64,000 bases of DNA from the NCBI GenBank assembly GCA_031002005.1, contig JARYHS010013631.1, positions 65,345,832 through 65,409,831 on the forward strand, written 5' to 3'. How positions within the stretch are numbered: position 1 is the first letter of the stretch; every line of letters starts with the position of its first letter. Source of the stretch: Vandiemenella viatica. Lineage: Eukaryota > Arthropoda > Insecta > Orthoptera > Morabidae. The position numbers were made by a program, and so were the translations under genes. The notes under the pieces were generated by a model, which made no database searches, was not told the origin of the DNA, and saw only the letters and a program-made list of their open reading frames with translations. Below, one piece after another: positions 47,711 through 58,075 of this stretch.

Positions 47711-49580
47711 CAAAAAAAAAAAAAAAAAAACAAGTCACATGTGTAGGAAATTTGTTGCAATTAGGGTAGTTAAATCATTATATTATCATGCCATTTAATT
47801 TAGCTGATAGCTGTTCTCAAATGTTTTGGATGGTGGTCTTATTGTTAGAATAATTTACTTCCTATTTAAATGCAAGATGTTATCTTTTTTCCATTTAACT
47901 GGATTGAAATGTTGCAAAAACGTTATTATTCAATACTTTATAGGTCTAATTAATTACTTTTCTTATCAGCAAACTAACATTTTTACAAAATACAATGTAG
48001 AAACTGGCTCTCCTAGCGATATATTTAAACTTACTTCAAACTACGAACATTTAAACCACAGTATTCACTGCTCTCTGATGACCCATGTCTATGTACTCCA
48101 CATGGTTACAGCAAGCCTAAGTTTGGGGTTAACAGAATTTGCTGTAATAAACTGCCAGGTGGTATTCCTCTGGTGGAAACGTCAGTCATAGATGGGAGAC
48201 TAATCCAGGCTACTGGCTATGGAATAGTTCATTTAAATGCTACTTGAACACTGCATGTCGTCGTATGCTGTTGCGAAACTTCAGTCACTTCAGTAGCTTC
48301 GAGCATCATGTTTCCTGTATAGATGTGTTTACGCCATTGTAAGTTCGTTCCATACTTGGGCAGCTTCGAGGTAATAGGTTGTGTTTCTCTAATGCTTTGA
48401 TACTTCCTCTTTTAATTTATTAGTTACAATGGCAAAGTAATCTTTTGAGATGCAACATTATAGAAGCTGGTTTTAGCTATCGGTACATGACTTGTGAATG
48501 ATGCTTCCCCTATAAATATTGTAACCTTGGCAGATTCACGTATGACCTGAAGATCTCATTTAGATTTAGATATCATTTAATGTAATTTGTTGGTTCATAC
48601 AAGAAGGGATTTAAGTCCATCTGAATGCATTTTGAGAATAACGCAAATAAATTGTATGCTACTGTATTTACTAAGAATTTTTCAAACTACCGCGGAATGT
48701 TCATTAGAGCAAGCAGTATTAATTGCTTTTTTGTACCTTGAGTAATTACGGTTTTATCTTTTAATCAGAAATAATGTTGCACTTAGGTCACTTTTTGCCT
48801 GAATTAGTGTGGACAGTACACTAAGAAAACAAATGTGTACAATGAAGAAAACAATGTTTTAAGTACAAATTCATATTTGATTGGTCATCTTCAGAATGTT
48901 CCTCTTTGTAATTAGTGGACAAGTTCATAAGTAAGTTAAAAAAAAAACTGATATTAGTGGGGGATGGATGGTTGTAAATTTCTCAAGTCATCTGTTTTAG
49001 CTTCCTTCATAATGATTTTTCCCAGAGGGTATGTCATCTGAGTTGGAAATTCTGGTTTCTGAATTACAATCCGAAAAAAAAAATCACATGTTTGTCAATG
49101 AAAACATAAGCATCAACGGTTCCGGGGGTTGCTGAATCGAATCTGAGACGATGGAAACTTAATATTCAAAAATACATCTTTTTTCATGTTCCTCTCTAGT
49201 TTCAAGAGAGACAGTGTTACAACAAAATCTGAAGTTGGGGGGGGGGGGGCGGGATGTTTGCTTCAAGACTCATGTAAGCTGTCATTGGCCTGTTACGTGT
49301 TATTACTATTTGCATAGGTTCTTCTTACGGCCACCAAACTATTGTACTATTCCCCCAATAGTTAAAGGTATACAACAAACTAACAATACACTTCAAAAAA
49401 ATAACAGTTTATATTCTTGAAAGTCCTGTTTCATTGTCAGGTAACAGTTTAACTGGATAAGGAAGGCATCGAATCTTTACTGCAGGTAAGCACTATGCAA
49501 CCAGTCACTCGCGGCAGACTCCCGTCACATATCGCCCAACTACGGATGAAATTGAAAGTTCACCCTCAAGTGTTCATAAT
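47711..49580. other. AT-rich DNA, no feature supported
   Basis: Begins with an A run. The plus-strand frame of about 120 codons at 47826-48191 has no recognised motif and looks like chance. A G run of about 13 lies at 49238-49250. Confidence 0.45.
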
Positions 49581-49584
49581 TTTA

Positions 49585-50600
49585 TAACTGTGGCACTTCT
49601 CATATGCTCTCCTCTCAGCACAGCTGTCCTATCGTCTCGACCAATTGCGAAAGAATGCTGGGAACAATTTTTTTGTTTCATTCACCTCTGGGTGAGACCC
49701 AGCGGGGTGGGCTGTTGTACAGCCACATATCGGCCCTTCTCAAAACAAAAACACAGGCAGTACTCTTCCAATACAAACACAAAACCTCCATTAGCCCAAC
49801 ATGAAAATAACATACAAATCAAAGTTTGGAACACACCCCTTCGCTTCTGTCCCAGTGCTAAATACCTTGGAGTCCAACCTTGACATAACCCTAAATTTCG
49901 GCCAACACATGCACCATCTCAGACAAAAACTCTTATCAAGACTAAATTTAATCAAGCTGCTCCAACGAAAGCTGTTTGCCCGCTCCCGCTCAACGCTAAT
50001 CCACACCTACAAAACCTTCATGCGCCCTCTGTAAAGCTGTGTTCCCACGATCTCTTGTAACAGAGGCGTCACCTCATTACCCAAAGTATAGGAACGAGCG
50101 CGCGCCGCAGGTTAGCCCTCGCTTACCTCGCCGCCACCTCCCCGCCACGTTGCCTAGTGTCGTTTGGCACAGAGCACTTTACAGCAACAGAAGGGGTGCG
50201 CACCGCTGCTGCAAACCGATGGCAACAGCGCTCCACTACGTACTCCTTGTGATGTTTACGGATAGAGATTGTGTAGCTGCGTCTCATCCCCGCTAGCAGT
50301 GGCGGCCCCGTTCCTACGGGGTGTTGTTGAGTATCCGTCCCGTCCCGCCTTTGTTACAAGACGTCGTGGGAACGCGGCTTTAGAATACGCCGCCCCAATC
50401 ACACCCATCATCTCAGCACCCAACTTCAACAAACTGGTTACTACTGAAAGAAGAATTCTCCGCAACATCTTAGGTGTCCACCCACACACCCCTTCAGACA
50501 CCGTTTACCCCTTAGCCAACATTCCTCCCCTTCAAAACAGATTGTTCAACATTCGGCAGAAGTATCCCAACCTGAATTTTTCCTTTGCTTTAATGTAAAA
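49585..50600 (+). pseudogene. Jockey-like LINE RT C-terminal fragment, split by a MITE
   Basis: Left piece: TQAVLFQYKHKT near 49750, then CPSAKYLGV, DITLNFGQHMHHLRQK and LIHTYKTFMRPL near 50030. Right piece, from 50383: EYAAPITPIISAPNFNKL, TTERRILRNILGVHPHTPS and LANIPPLQNRLFNIRQKY. These are the thumb and C-terminal region of Jockey-clade RT. The break between MRPL and EYAAPI is exactly where a 351-bp inverted-repeat element sits. Other frameshifts are present on the left. The catalytic RT half is missing. Confidence 0.82.
50032..50382. mobile_element. MITE, 351 bp, 36-bp terminal inverted repeats
   Basis: Left terminus 50032-50067 and right terminus 50347-50382 are inverted repeats agreeing at 31 of 36 positions (ends TAAAGC / GCTTTA, shared core GTTCCCACGA). 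The interior is GC-rich with no transposase. It interrupts the Jockey RT between two codons of one conserved motif. The flanks read TAA on the left and TTA on the right, compatible with a degraded 3-bp TWA or 2-bp TA target duplication, so Harbinger-like or Tc1-like origin are both possible. GC content contrasts sharply with its surroundings. Confidence 0.88.
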
Positions 50601-50639
50601 TTATACATCACCCTCGTCCAAAACAAAAATATGTGTATC

Positions 50640-51120
50640 CCCCCCCCCCCATATTCTTGTTCACTTCATACTGACAGATAAGACAATAGAATCACAAATA
50701 ATAAGAAAACTATCAACAGTAAACTTAATGGCTATACCCTAGCATTGCAATCCGCTGGCTATTCCATGACGAGCCCGAAACAAAACAAAATAAGATTTAC
50801 TGCAATGCTGCATCCAACAATTAACTTGAGCCCATCATCCAATCATACAGTCATGCTGTCAAAGTATAATCTTCATATGATATCAATAATATAATTTTGC
50901 TGCATAGGCAATCTATGGAATTTAATGTCACCACGCAACTAGCGTCAACACCAGCACATCTAACGCCCAAAATAACTCCATTGTTGTCTGCTTATATCTA
51001 CTGTACCACAATACCTATATAATGTCATTAATGTTCAGTACGTTAACTACAAAATTTATAACATATTATCTGTATAATGTTATTGTTCTATATGTTACCA
51101 ATGTAAGTAGGAGGAGATTA
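50640..51120. other. AT-rich DNA, no feature supported
   Basis: A C run (about 10) at 50641-50650 follows the LINE end, then AT-rich sequence with no recognisable gene. Confidence 0.45.
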
Positions 51121-51129
51121 AGAGTTCTA

Positions 51130-51300
51130 GGAACAGCCAATCAGCGTTCAGGGGTCGCATGACGTCACACGTTAGTTCTTTGGCCGGCCGCACAGATGGC
51201 GGCACCGGGCGGGCTTGCGCTGGACCGTTAGTTCCCCGATCCGCTGGTAGATGGTGCTGGACCGTTAGTTCTTTGGGTGACTGGTAGGTGGCGTGGCATG
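51130..51300 (+). promoter_or_regulatory. GC-rich upstream region with CCAAT, CRE and repeated motif
   Basis: An abrupt rise in GC. CCAAT at 51138-51142 region, a palindromic TGACGTCA at 51160-51167, and a repeated CCGTTAGTTC-like motif near 51170, 51222 and 51261 (two copies preceded by GCTGGA). The cluster lies 450-550 bp upstream of the TATA/initiator pair. Regulatory function is inferred from motif content only. Confidence 0.4.
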
Positions 51301-51411
51301 CATCATTTTGGTCTCTGACAAATATTTGTCACTGTTCTGGCCTGCTCTCCATTAGCCGTTCCCTGTTTTGGAATGCGGACGTCAGACAAGTTGTATCGTG
51401 GCTACAAAACT

Positions 51412-51513
51412 ATGGATTCGTCTATCACTTTAGTTCCTAGTGGTCATCGTGTGTTGCGTATACCAATTCCACCTTTACCGAGTAACTTAAATATAGTTAA
51501 AGTCTTAGTTTAA
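51412..51513 (+). CDS. Unrecognised 33-codon ORF upstream of the tandem genes
   Basis: ATG at 51412, TAA at 51511-51513; Pro/Leu/Ile-rich (RIPIPPLPSNLNIV). A further frame beginning TAAATGG, at the stop itself, contains DNGRLVHPL and a stop after 5 codons. Both lie between the GC-rich motif cluster and the TATA box. They could be short leader peptides, remnants of another gene, or chance. Confidence 0.2.
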   Translation: MDSSITLVPSGHRVLRIPIPPLPSNLNIVKVLV

Positions 51514-51650
51514 ATGGACCCATTGGTTTAAGTAGACAATGGACGATTAGTTCATCCATTAATCGGGAAATCGAGTATGATGGTCCCGAATCCACTTCCT
51601 CTCAGATGTCAAGCTAGCTAAAGAAGTGGGTGTTGACTTCACTGCCGGAG

Positions 51651-51687
51651 TATAAAGGCCATCACACCAGCCAGCTAGCCCTCAGTT
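51651..51687 (+). promoter_or_regulatory. TATA box plus TCAGT initiator
   Basis: TATAAA at 51651-51656 and TCAGTT at 51682-51687. The distance from the first T of TATAAA to the A of the initiator is 33 bases, the standard spacing for arthropod core promoters (established knowledge). The first ATG follows at 51719, giving a very short 5' leader of about 35 bases. Confidence 0.6.
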
Positions 51688-51718
51688 CCCGGTCGGCGAT
51701 CGTCAAGTCCAGTTCACT

Positions 51719-52418
51719 ATGGCTAGTGAGGTTCTCCTGTTTTCAACATGCTACAAGTTAAACAGCAGTGACACCAAGCGTATCACTGTTGGTTAGTCAC
51801 CTAAACTGGAATTTAATCCAGTAGTTGTACTCGAAAAAGTTGGGTACAATAAAGTCACTCTCACACATGATGAGTGGGATGTACTGAGACAGATGGTCTA
51901 TACAATTGGTGGCTTTTTCAACAACACTGAGCATCTACAAACGAGTGTCTCGCTCGGCAACCACACCTATCTCTTCCCGAACAGTGGCTGGAGCGAAAAC
52001 TATATGGTTTTACAACAATGCTGTGCCTGCCTATGGTGTGTTTCTCGGCGAATCAACATGGGACAACATGGTCGACGCCCTGCCAGCAGTGACCGGCGCC
52101 ATCAACACCATGAAGCCCTGGAGTTATCAAGTTACCAAGTACTACAACGAGTTTGTGAATACGTTATCAGTGAAAGTGATTCGTGACTTCCCCCGTTGTT
52201 CTGTGAATGGCCTGATAGATTTGCATTTTGATAGTGTACATGTCAATGAAGTGTCATACAGCCCCTGTTCAACACTAGTCTATGAACGTTTAAAGTTAGA
52301 AATTAAAGCATATAAAAAACTGTTAGTGTATGACTATGTTAAGCGCAAAGTTGAGCAAGATTTAAAAGGAACTGATGTATTTAGCAGAGGTGGTGATGAC
52401 GTATGCGGTAATAATTAG
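51719..52418 (+). pseudogene. Unrecognised gene copy A (broken), PC4-like halves suspected
   Basis: Starts at ATG 51719 just after the core promoter. The first frame runs about 25 codons (VLLFSTCYKLNSSDTKRI), meets a TAG at about 51794, and resumes in the same frame with FNPVVVLEKVGYNKVTLTH and DEWDVLRQMV. It then shifts by one near 51990 into a frame reading YGVFLGESTWDNMVDALP and a Lys/Glu-rich C-terminus, stopping at 52416-52418. YNKVTLTHDEW...L and YGVFLGESTW...L both look like the last strand plus helix of a PC4/Sub1-type single-strand nucleic-acid-binding fold, so the protein may hold two such halves. I do not recognise the family. One stop and one shift indicate a decayed copy. Confidence 0.55.
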
Positions 52419-52437
52419 TGTCCCTCAGTCCGCTGCG

Positions 52438-52599
52438 ATGTGTCGTCCAGTAATGTTCTTCGCGTCTGTGTACCAGCTGAACGCCGGAGATTCCAAGCGG
52501 CTGACTTTCGGTTTGTCACCGCAACGTGATTTCGAGCCTGTTGTGGTACTTGAGAGGGTGGGCTACAACAAAATCACCCTTTCATCCGAAGAATGGGGA
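52438..52599 (+). CDS. Unrecognised gene copy B, 5' part (cut by assembly gap)
   Basis: ATG at 52438, 20 bases after the stop of copy A and 8 bases after another TCAGT (52426-52430 region, CCTCAGTCCG). All 54 codons to the gap are open. The product parallels copy A residue by residue: FFASVYQLNAGDSKRLTFG, FEPVVVLERVGYNKI, LSSEEWG. Where copy A has its in-frame stop, B has a sense codon. Changes are largely conservative (S/A, T/S, K/R, V/I), which suggests past selection on protein. Product unknown; see copy A for the PC4-like reading. Confidence 0.55.
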
Positions 52600-53599
52600 N
52601 NNNNNNNNNNNNNNNNNNNNNNNNNNNNNNNNNNNNNNNNNNNNNNNNNNNNNNNNNNNNNNNNNNNNNNNNNNNNNNNNNNNNNNNNNNNNNNNNNNNN
52701 NNNNNNNNNNNNNNNNNNNNNNNNNNNNNNNNNNNNNNNNNNNNNNNNNNNNNNNNNNNNNNNNNNNNNNNNNNNNNNNNNNNNNNNNNNNNNNNNNNNN
52801 NNNNNNNNNNNNNNNNNNNNNNNNNNNNNNNNNNNNNNNNNNNNNNNNNNNNNNNNNNNNNNNNNNNNNNNNNNNNNNNNNNNNNNNNNNNNNNNNNNNN
52901 NNNNNNNNNNNNNNNNNNNNNNNNNNNNNNNNNNNNNNNNNNNNNNNNNNNNNNNNNNNNNNNNNNNNNNNNNNNNNNNNNNNNNNNNNNNNNNNNNNNN
53001 NNNNNNNNNNNNNNNNNNNNNNNNNNNNNNNNNNNNNNNNNNNNNNNNNNNNNNNNNNNNNNNNNNNNNNNNNNNNNNNNNNNNNNNNNNNNNNNNNNNN
53101 NNNNNNNNNNNNNNNNNNNNNNNNNNNNNNNNNNNNNNNNNNNNNNNNNNNNNNNNNNNNNNNNNNNNNNNNNNNNNNNNNNNNNNNNNNNNNNNNNNNN
53201 NNNNNNNNNNNNNNNNNNNNNNNNNNNNNNNNNNNNNNNNNNNNNNNNNNNNNNNNNNNNNNNNNNNNNNNNNNNNNNNNNNNNNNNNNNNNNNNNNNNN
53301 NNNNNNNNNNNNNNNNNNNNNNNNNNNNNNNNNNNNNNNNNNNNNNNNNNNNNNNNNNNNNNNNNNNNNNNNNNNNNNNNNNNNNNNNNNNNNNNNNNNN
53401 NNNNNNNNNNNNNNNNNNNNNNNNNNNNNNNNNNNNNNNNNNNNNNNNNNNNNNNNNNNNNNNNNNNNNNNNNNNNNNNNNNNNNNNNNNNNNNNNNNNN
53501 NNNNNNNNNNNNNNNNNNNNNNNNNNNNNNNNNNNNNNNNNNNNNNNNNNNNNNNNNNNNNNNNNNNNNNNNNNNNNNNNNNNNNNNNNNNNNNNNNNN
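52600..53599. other. Assembly gap, exactly 1000 N
   Basis: Same size as the gap at 21804-22803, so probably a placeholder. It hides the body of copy B and possibly further tandem copies. Confidence 0.98.
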
Positions 53600-53791
53600 A
53601 TGTTGGAATGGTTTAAAAACGAATGGCAAAAAAATCAACCAACACAGTTCCAAACCAACGACCGCACCGTTAGTAGTCGGGAACCTTCACCGCTAGATCA
53701 TACAGTCTGCTATGCGGAGTTTCTCATCCAGTCGGTAAACAAACCAACCTATATGGAATTTCCTGGCATCAGAATGTACGGTCGAATTTGA
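53600..53791 (+). CDS. 3' coding segment after the gap
   Basis: An open frame leaves the gap with EWFKNEWQKNQPTQFQTND and continues to CYAEFLIQSVNKPTYMEF before a TGA at 53789-53791. The ATG at 53600 is simply the first base after the gap and is not a supported start. It may be the C-terminal part of copy B or of another gene. An overlapping frame after 53781 reads RGRTVLNGINRMRKQCFCLP and is related to a frame at 55479. The relationship to the 5' part cannot be shown because of the gap. Confidence 0.4.
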   Translation: MLEWFKNEWQKNQPTQFQTNDRTVSSREPSPLDHTVCYAEFLIQSVNKPTYMEFPGIRMYGRI

Positions 53792-53863
53792 TAGAGGAAG
53801 GACAGTTCTGAACGGAATAAACCGAATGCGTAAGCAGTGTTTCTGCCTTCCATTCTAACTTCG
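53781..53863 (+). repeat. Conserved 83-bp block, first copy
   Basis: Alignable by eye with 55468-55549: both start GTCGA, contain GT(A)AGCAGTG / GTAAACAGTG and CCATTC, and end CTTCG, at about 70 percent similarity. In translation both give VL..IN.M.KQC.C.PF. It marks a common tail of the tandem family. Confidence 0.55.
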
Positions 53864-54301
53864 TAATAAATTCTAAATATAAATCCTAATAACACTGCAT
53901 AAAATCTCTCTAATAAGTTTTTGTCTTATTATCGATCGCCACATCTTACTGTTAGACCAACATTCACCATCTTACAAACAGTTCTATCACATTCACTGCT
54001 TAAAGAGTCAGTATTGGGAACTTAATCCTTGATTTTTTTCAAATCATCTGAAAAATCACTAGATGAAAGCAATGATATCAGTGACTGATATGGATTTAGG
54101 TCAAATAACTGCATTACATTAAAATGGGTATTCATGTAATGTGTTATCATGGAATTAAAGTTAGCCTGGATTTAAATGAACAATAGAACAAAGAATAGCA
54201 CTTCGGCAAAGGAAAAATGGAAACGAACAACAATAGCTGACGAATGGGTTATTTGCAAATGCTAGCTAGAAAATCTTTTCCAACCGGCAGGGTATATTTA
54301 G

Positions 54302-55245
54302 GACTAGCTCGTACCCGCGACTTCGTACGCGTGAATTAAGAATTTTTTGCCAGAATTGAATATATAAAGTTGTTGGTAACGAAGGTTTGGACCCAAACAA
54401 CACCGAGTCGGCAGGAAAGCTATCACTATATCATTCTACCGTCGAACCAGTCTCTTGAAGAGAATCAATTTCCAACATATTTCTGTCACCATTCAATAAG
54501 GTCTCAAAATTTCGTGACTAAAACTACGAAATATACCGGAGAAAATGTCCTGTGCCCTTCATACAGATTTTGTTGTCAAATTTCATCAACATCGTTATAG
54601 CCATTTGGTCGTCAAAACGTAACAAAAAGACAGAGACTTACTTCCGTATTTATAGTATTATTACTGCGGTTCACACCGACACATACACACTCTCTCTCTC
54701 TCTCTCTCCCTGACTGCGAACAACCCCTGAAGAATCATTATAACGTAAAAAAAGTGTACACCAACAGCATTGCAAGACTACCTACGATTTGACTCGCATT
54801 GCACCCCTAACTTTGTGGTATCTACGGTTTAACATTCAATCCGAATAACCTACGGCCCACGCGTGACTCTTACGATCAAAAACAATTTTTAAAAATCTTA
54901 GCCTCCACGGAGATTTGAACCGGAGACCACCAGCCAAACATTTGTAAGCAAACGCTTTAACCACTGAGCTGTCTGACCGATACACAGAACAGGCAGTATA
55001 GAGACGTCCATATCCAACGCGTCTGTCTATCGCCATTCAGTAGTATTTCGAAATTATGAGACAACAGTGTATTATTTATACAGATAATTTTTCAACCAAA
55101 TGTAGACAGTATTTTCCTCCTTGTCTCAAAGGATAAGTGTGCAAAGTTTCATCGAGATCGGATGAAAGCTGTGGATTTGTATGAAGAACAAACTAACTAA
55201 CAAACAAACATACATACTTTCATCTTTATATACATAGATAGATTT
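54302..55245 (+). repeat. Interspersed repeat with GACTTCGT start and CATACATA-type end
   Basis: Begins with GTACCCGCGACTTCGTACGC. It contains CAAATTTCATCAACATCGTTATAGCC near 54580 and AAAGTTTCATCGAGATCGGA near 55145, and finishes with ACAAACATACATAC and TATATACATAGATAGA. These phrases are typical of a widespread class of invertebrate interspersed repeats (established knowledge, exact family not assigned). A SINE head at 54899 and a (TC)n run at 54691-54708 lie inside. It may be two copies end to end. Confidence 0.6.
54899..54990 (-). mobile_element. tRNA-like SINE head
   Basis: The minus strand reads CAGCTCAGTGGTTAAAGCG (A box), a loop of about 25 bases, then GGTTCAAATCTCC (B box), and an end TAAGATTTTTAAAAATTG. 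The acceptor ends do not pair well, so this is a SINE head or tRNA pseudogene and not a functional tRNA. Confidence 0.65.
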
Positions 55246-55467
55246 GACAGTCCTATGGACCTAGTAAAAGACGTCTGCTAAAAGGCAATGAACGACTGGC
55301 AGAAAGGCTGGTAGGTTTTATCTCTATAAACTTGACAGCAATAATTCTTTATAATGCGTCTCAACAACAAAATAGTAAGAAATATACAAATCTAAAAGTT
55401 TTAACATTCAGAACACCTCAAGCAAGTGTCGGAATACTGCAGATGGAAATCTCTCATTAAGCTTATA

Positions 55468-55549
55468 GTCGAGTTCCAGTGAGAAAGGAAGTTCTTAAAG
55501 TCATAAACACAATGTGTAAACAGTGCCTATGCTGTCCATTCAGGCTTCG
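55468..55549 (+). repeat. Conserved block, second copy (third family member remnant)
   Basis: Homologous to 53781-53863. The local frame (RKEVLKVINTMCKQCLCCPF) runs on to 55697 without further recognisable similarity. It suggests a third, mostly lost, member of the tandem family, separated from copy B by the inserted repeat at 54302-55245. Confidence 0.45.
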
Positions 55550-55699
55550 AACAGCTTGCTGCGTTCATAATTTCTGCTTGGTGCAGCAAGTCCAGCCGAA
55601 GCTTGTTTCTAAGTTATTTCCTGTTTTTCATTTTAATTGCACAACACATTTTAAATCATACTGTATGGCCACGAGTAATCACGTTTCCATTATCTGAAT

Positions 55700-57840
55700 A
55701 ATTACAAACATTTGTTTTACAACACAATATGGATAATACATAACGATCAGATCAATTAAAGAAACACATGCCAACGCCCTAACTTATACTGTTTGTTTCT
55801 TTGTCTATCAATCTGAACCCTTAAACTTTGATATAATAATCCTCTCGCATGACAAGCGGAGTAAACAAAGAGTTTCCACTCTATATTTCGGCGATAAAAA
55901 CGAAGTTGGGAAACACTTGTTCACTCAGCTTGTCATCCGAGAGAATTTTATTTATGGCCTACGTGGGGAAATAATTCGTTCTTTAATATTTGTGATTGCG
56001 AACGACTTTAATTATTTATAACCTTAATTCAGTTTTAATTTTTGAAAAAACATGGGCTGGGAAAAAATAATAAAGATCTTGTTGGCAGACTCAAGGAAAA
56101 TTTTCTTGGCATAATCTTTTTACAGATGAAATGAAACCAGTGACATTTAAAATGTTTACATTTTTATTTGCCGATTTCTACTAAGTTTTTGTAAAAATCG
56201 GGGGAAAAAATCTAATTCCTCGCTGTATTTACGAAACTACTGAACAGTTAATTCATTCTGAACGACTTTCTCCTTTTGTTTATAGAGGAGGTAATAGCGA
56301 TTTCCGTCCGGTTTTTATTTTTCACAAAATGACTAAATGAGTAATTTTAACAAATTAAATGCTACTCCAGACAACTTTTACGACAAAAATTTATATTAAT
56401 CCTTTCTTACTGAATTTCACGATTCGGAGAGTAAATATGTTGTTACAATTCACATCAAGCTTTTCACAATTTATCTAAGATTTATAAATCATTTCTTCTG
56501 TTTGGTTTGTATATACCATTTGGAAATAATTTCGCAAAGTGGAAGCAAACTCTCTCTTTCTCTCTCTCTCTCTTTTTTTTTTTTTTTTTTTGAGAAAAAA
56601 CTCTTTTTACTAGTTTGCTTTATGAATGTATATATATTCTGAATTGAAGTTGATACACTATAAATCAAACTAGCAACTGACTGATTTTATTTTAGATTTT
56701 CTAGTAATTAAAAATACGTTTAAATGCCCAACAGTCACAAAAATTAGTGGAATGACTACTGTTCCTTTCAATGTCTCACGCGAAATCGACAGATATGCTT
56801 ATGGCGTCGGAACAGGATTTTTTATTCTTCTACCTGCTGAGAAAAGTTGTTACAGATATACGCATCAGCATATGTTAAATAAGATGGATTTTTTTTAATT
56901 TTTTTTTTATTTTTTTTTTTTAAATGAAACAAATAGAGGAAAGGAACTGACTTGTTGCAGTAAATATATTGCTTGACTAATGCTGTCTAAATACAAGACA
57001 GTTGAGTTAAAATCTTGCAGAAGTGAGAAGCCATGTACTGGGAGATTATTTAAATACCTACTTTCACGTTCGTAGCCACGTATTCTAAGTTTCTATTCAC
57101 AAAACTTAGTTTTATAGCGATTAAAAACTTTTACGGAAGCAGACGGTTGTAATCAGTTTTAATATGGCCTATGTAAAATGAATTCTGTTAAACTCAGGGA
57201 AGTTATCAACCACAATGCGAAACATCATCATGACGTATCTGAAATCTTAGTACACATACAACGAAATAACACTGAAATTAAGCCCTAGAAATGTTTGAAA
57301 AGAATCATCCGCAGCAATTACACAAGTCAAATAATAACTTTCTTTCAGTGAGAAAACTTTTTTAAACAGCTGATAATGTAGATTTTTATCATTACTCAGC
57401 TTATAGATGTTATAATATTACTCCCAGCCAGACCCTCTGTTTTAAATGGAAAGCAAGTTCCGAGTGGTCAAATGCTCTGCGTAAGCTTACAATTTCCTCC
57501 TTCAACTATAACTGCTGTTCTACAAACCAACTGCAGAGAATAATAGCGCTAAACTAAAATTTTGGAACAGTTTGCAGTGTCGTCCTTGATCGCAGAGTCA
57601 TTTTTTAGATGACACATAATTTTCAATATTCGAAATATTAGGTTATTTCAGATCCTTACGTAAAATTTGTCCTCATTCATCGCTGTTGTATTTTAGTATT
57701 TTGACACTATTTTTTGGCTCAACAGCTCCAGTAATTCGATAACTTACCTGAGATCTTTACTCAGACTTAATGAAACGTGAGATCCACATATAACCGTTTC
57801 TTCTTTGGGAAGGTATTTTGGAGTTGTTTTGTCACCGAAC
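55700..57840. other. AT-rich DNA with simple repeats
   Basis: No gene seen. There is a (TC)n tract followed by a T run at 56552-56591 and a T-rich block at 56891-56922. Confidence 0.5.
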
Positions 57841-57845
57841 AAGTT

Positions 57846-58075
57846 GGGTAAGTGGTTAACGCTCGAGAATGGAATTCGGAAGGTCGCATGTTAGATCACC
57901 GGACCGCTTGTCCTGGTTTCGGTTTTCCATGGTTTTCCTAAATTACTCCAAGCGAATGCCGCGACGTGTTTCCCAAATTACCATGGCTGCGATACTTGGC
58001 GTTCCTTTCCCCAGCGTTCTCCAGGCCCTAATGACCTTGAAATCGGCTGGTTGTAAAGCCCTAACCAATTAAAAA
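57846..58075 (+). mobile_element. Degraded SINE, family 1 type
   Basis: A-box-like TGGGTAAGTGGTTAACGC, a mutated B box (TGTTAGATCACC), the body GGTTTTCCTAAATTACTCC and CGAATGCCGCGACG, and an A-rich end. It is more diverged than the copies at 4751 and 34680. Confidence 0.65.

Noticed and set aside
49238..49250. G run as a possible G-quadruplex
   Set aside because: A single homopolymer tract without separated G blocks; no support for a functional quadruplex.
52375..53791. Frames of 359-421 codons across the second gap
   Set aside because: Artefact of N translation; only the flanking real bases were used.
54899..54990. Functional tRNA gene
   Set aside because: A and B boxes are present but the ends do not pair as an acceptor stem; best read as a SINE head. 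The same applies to 58868-58935, 11392-11460 and the other heads.
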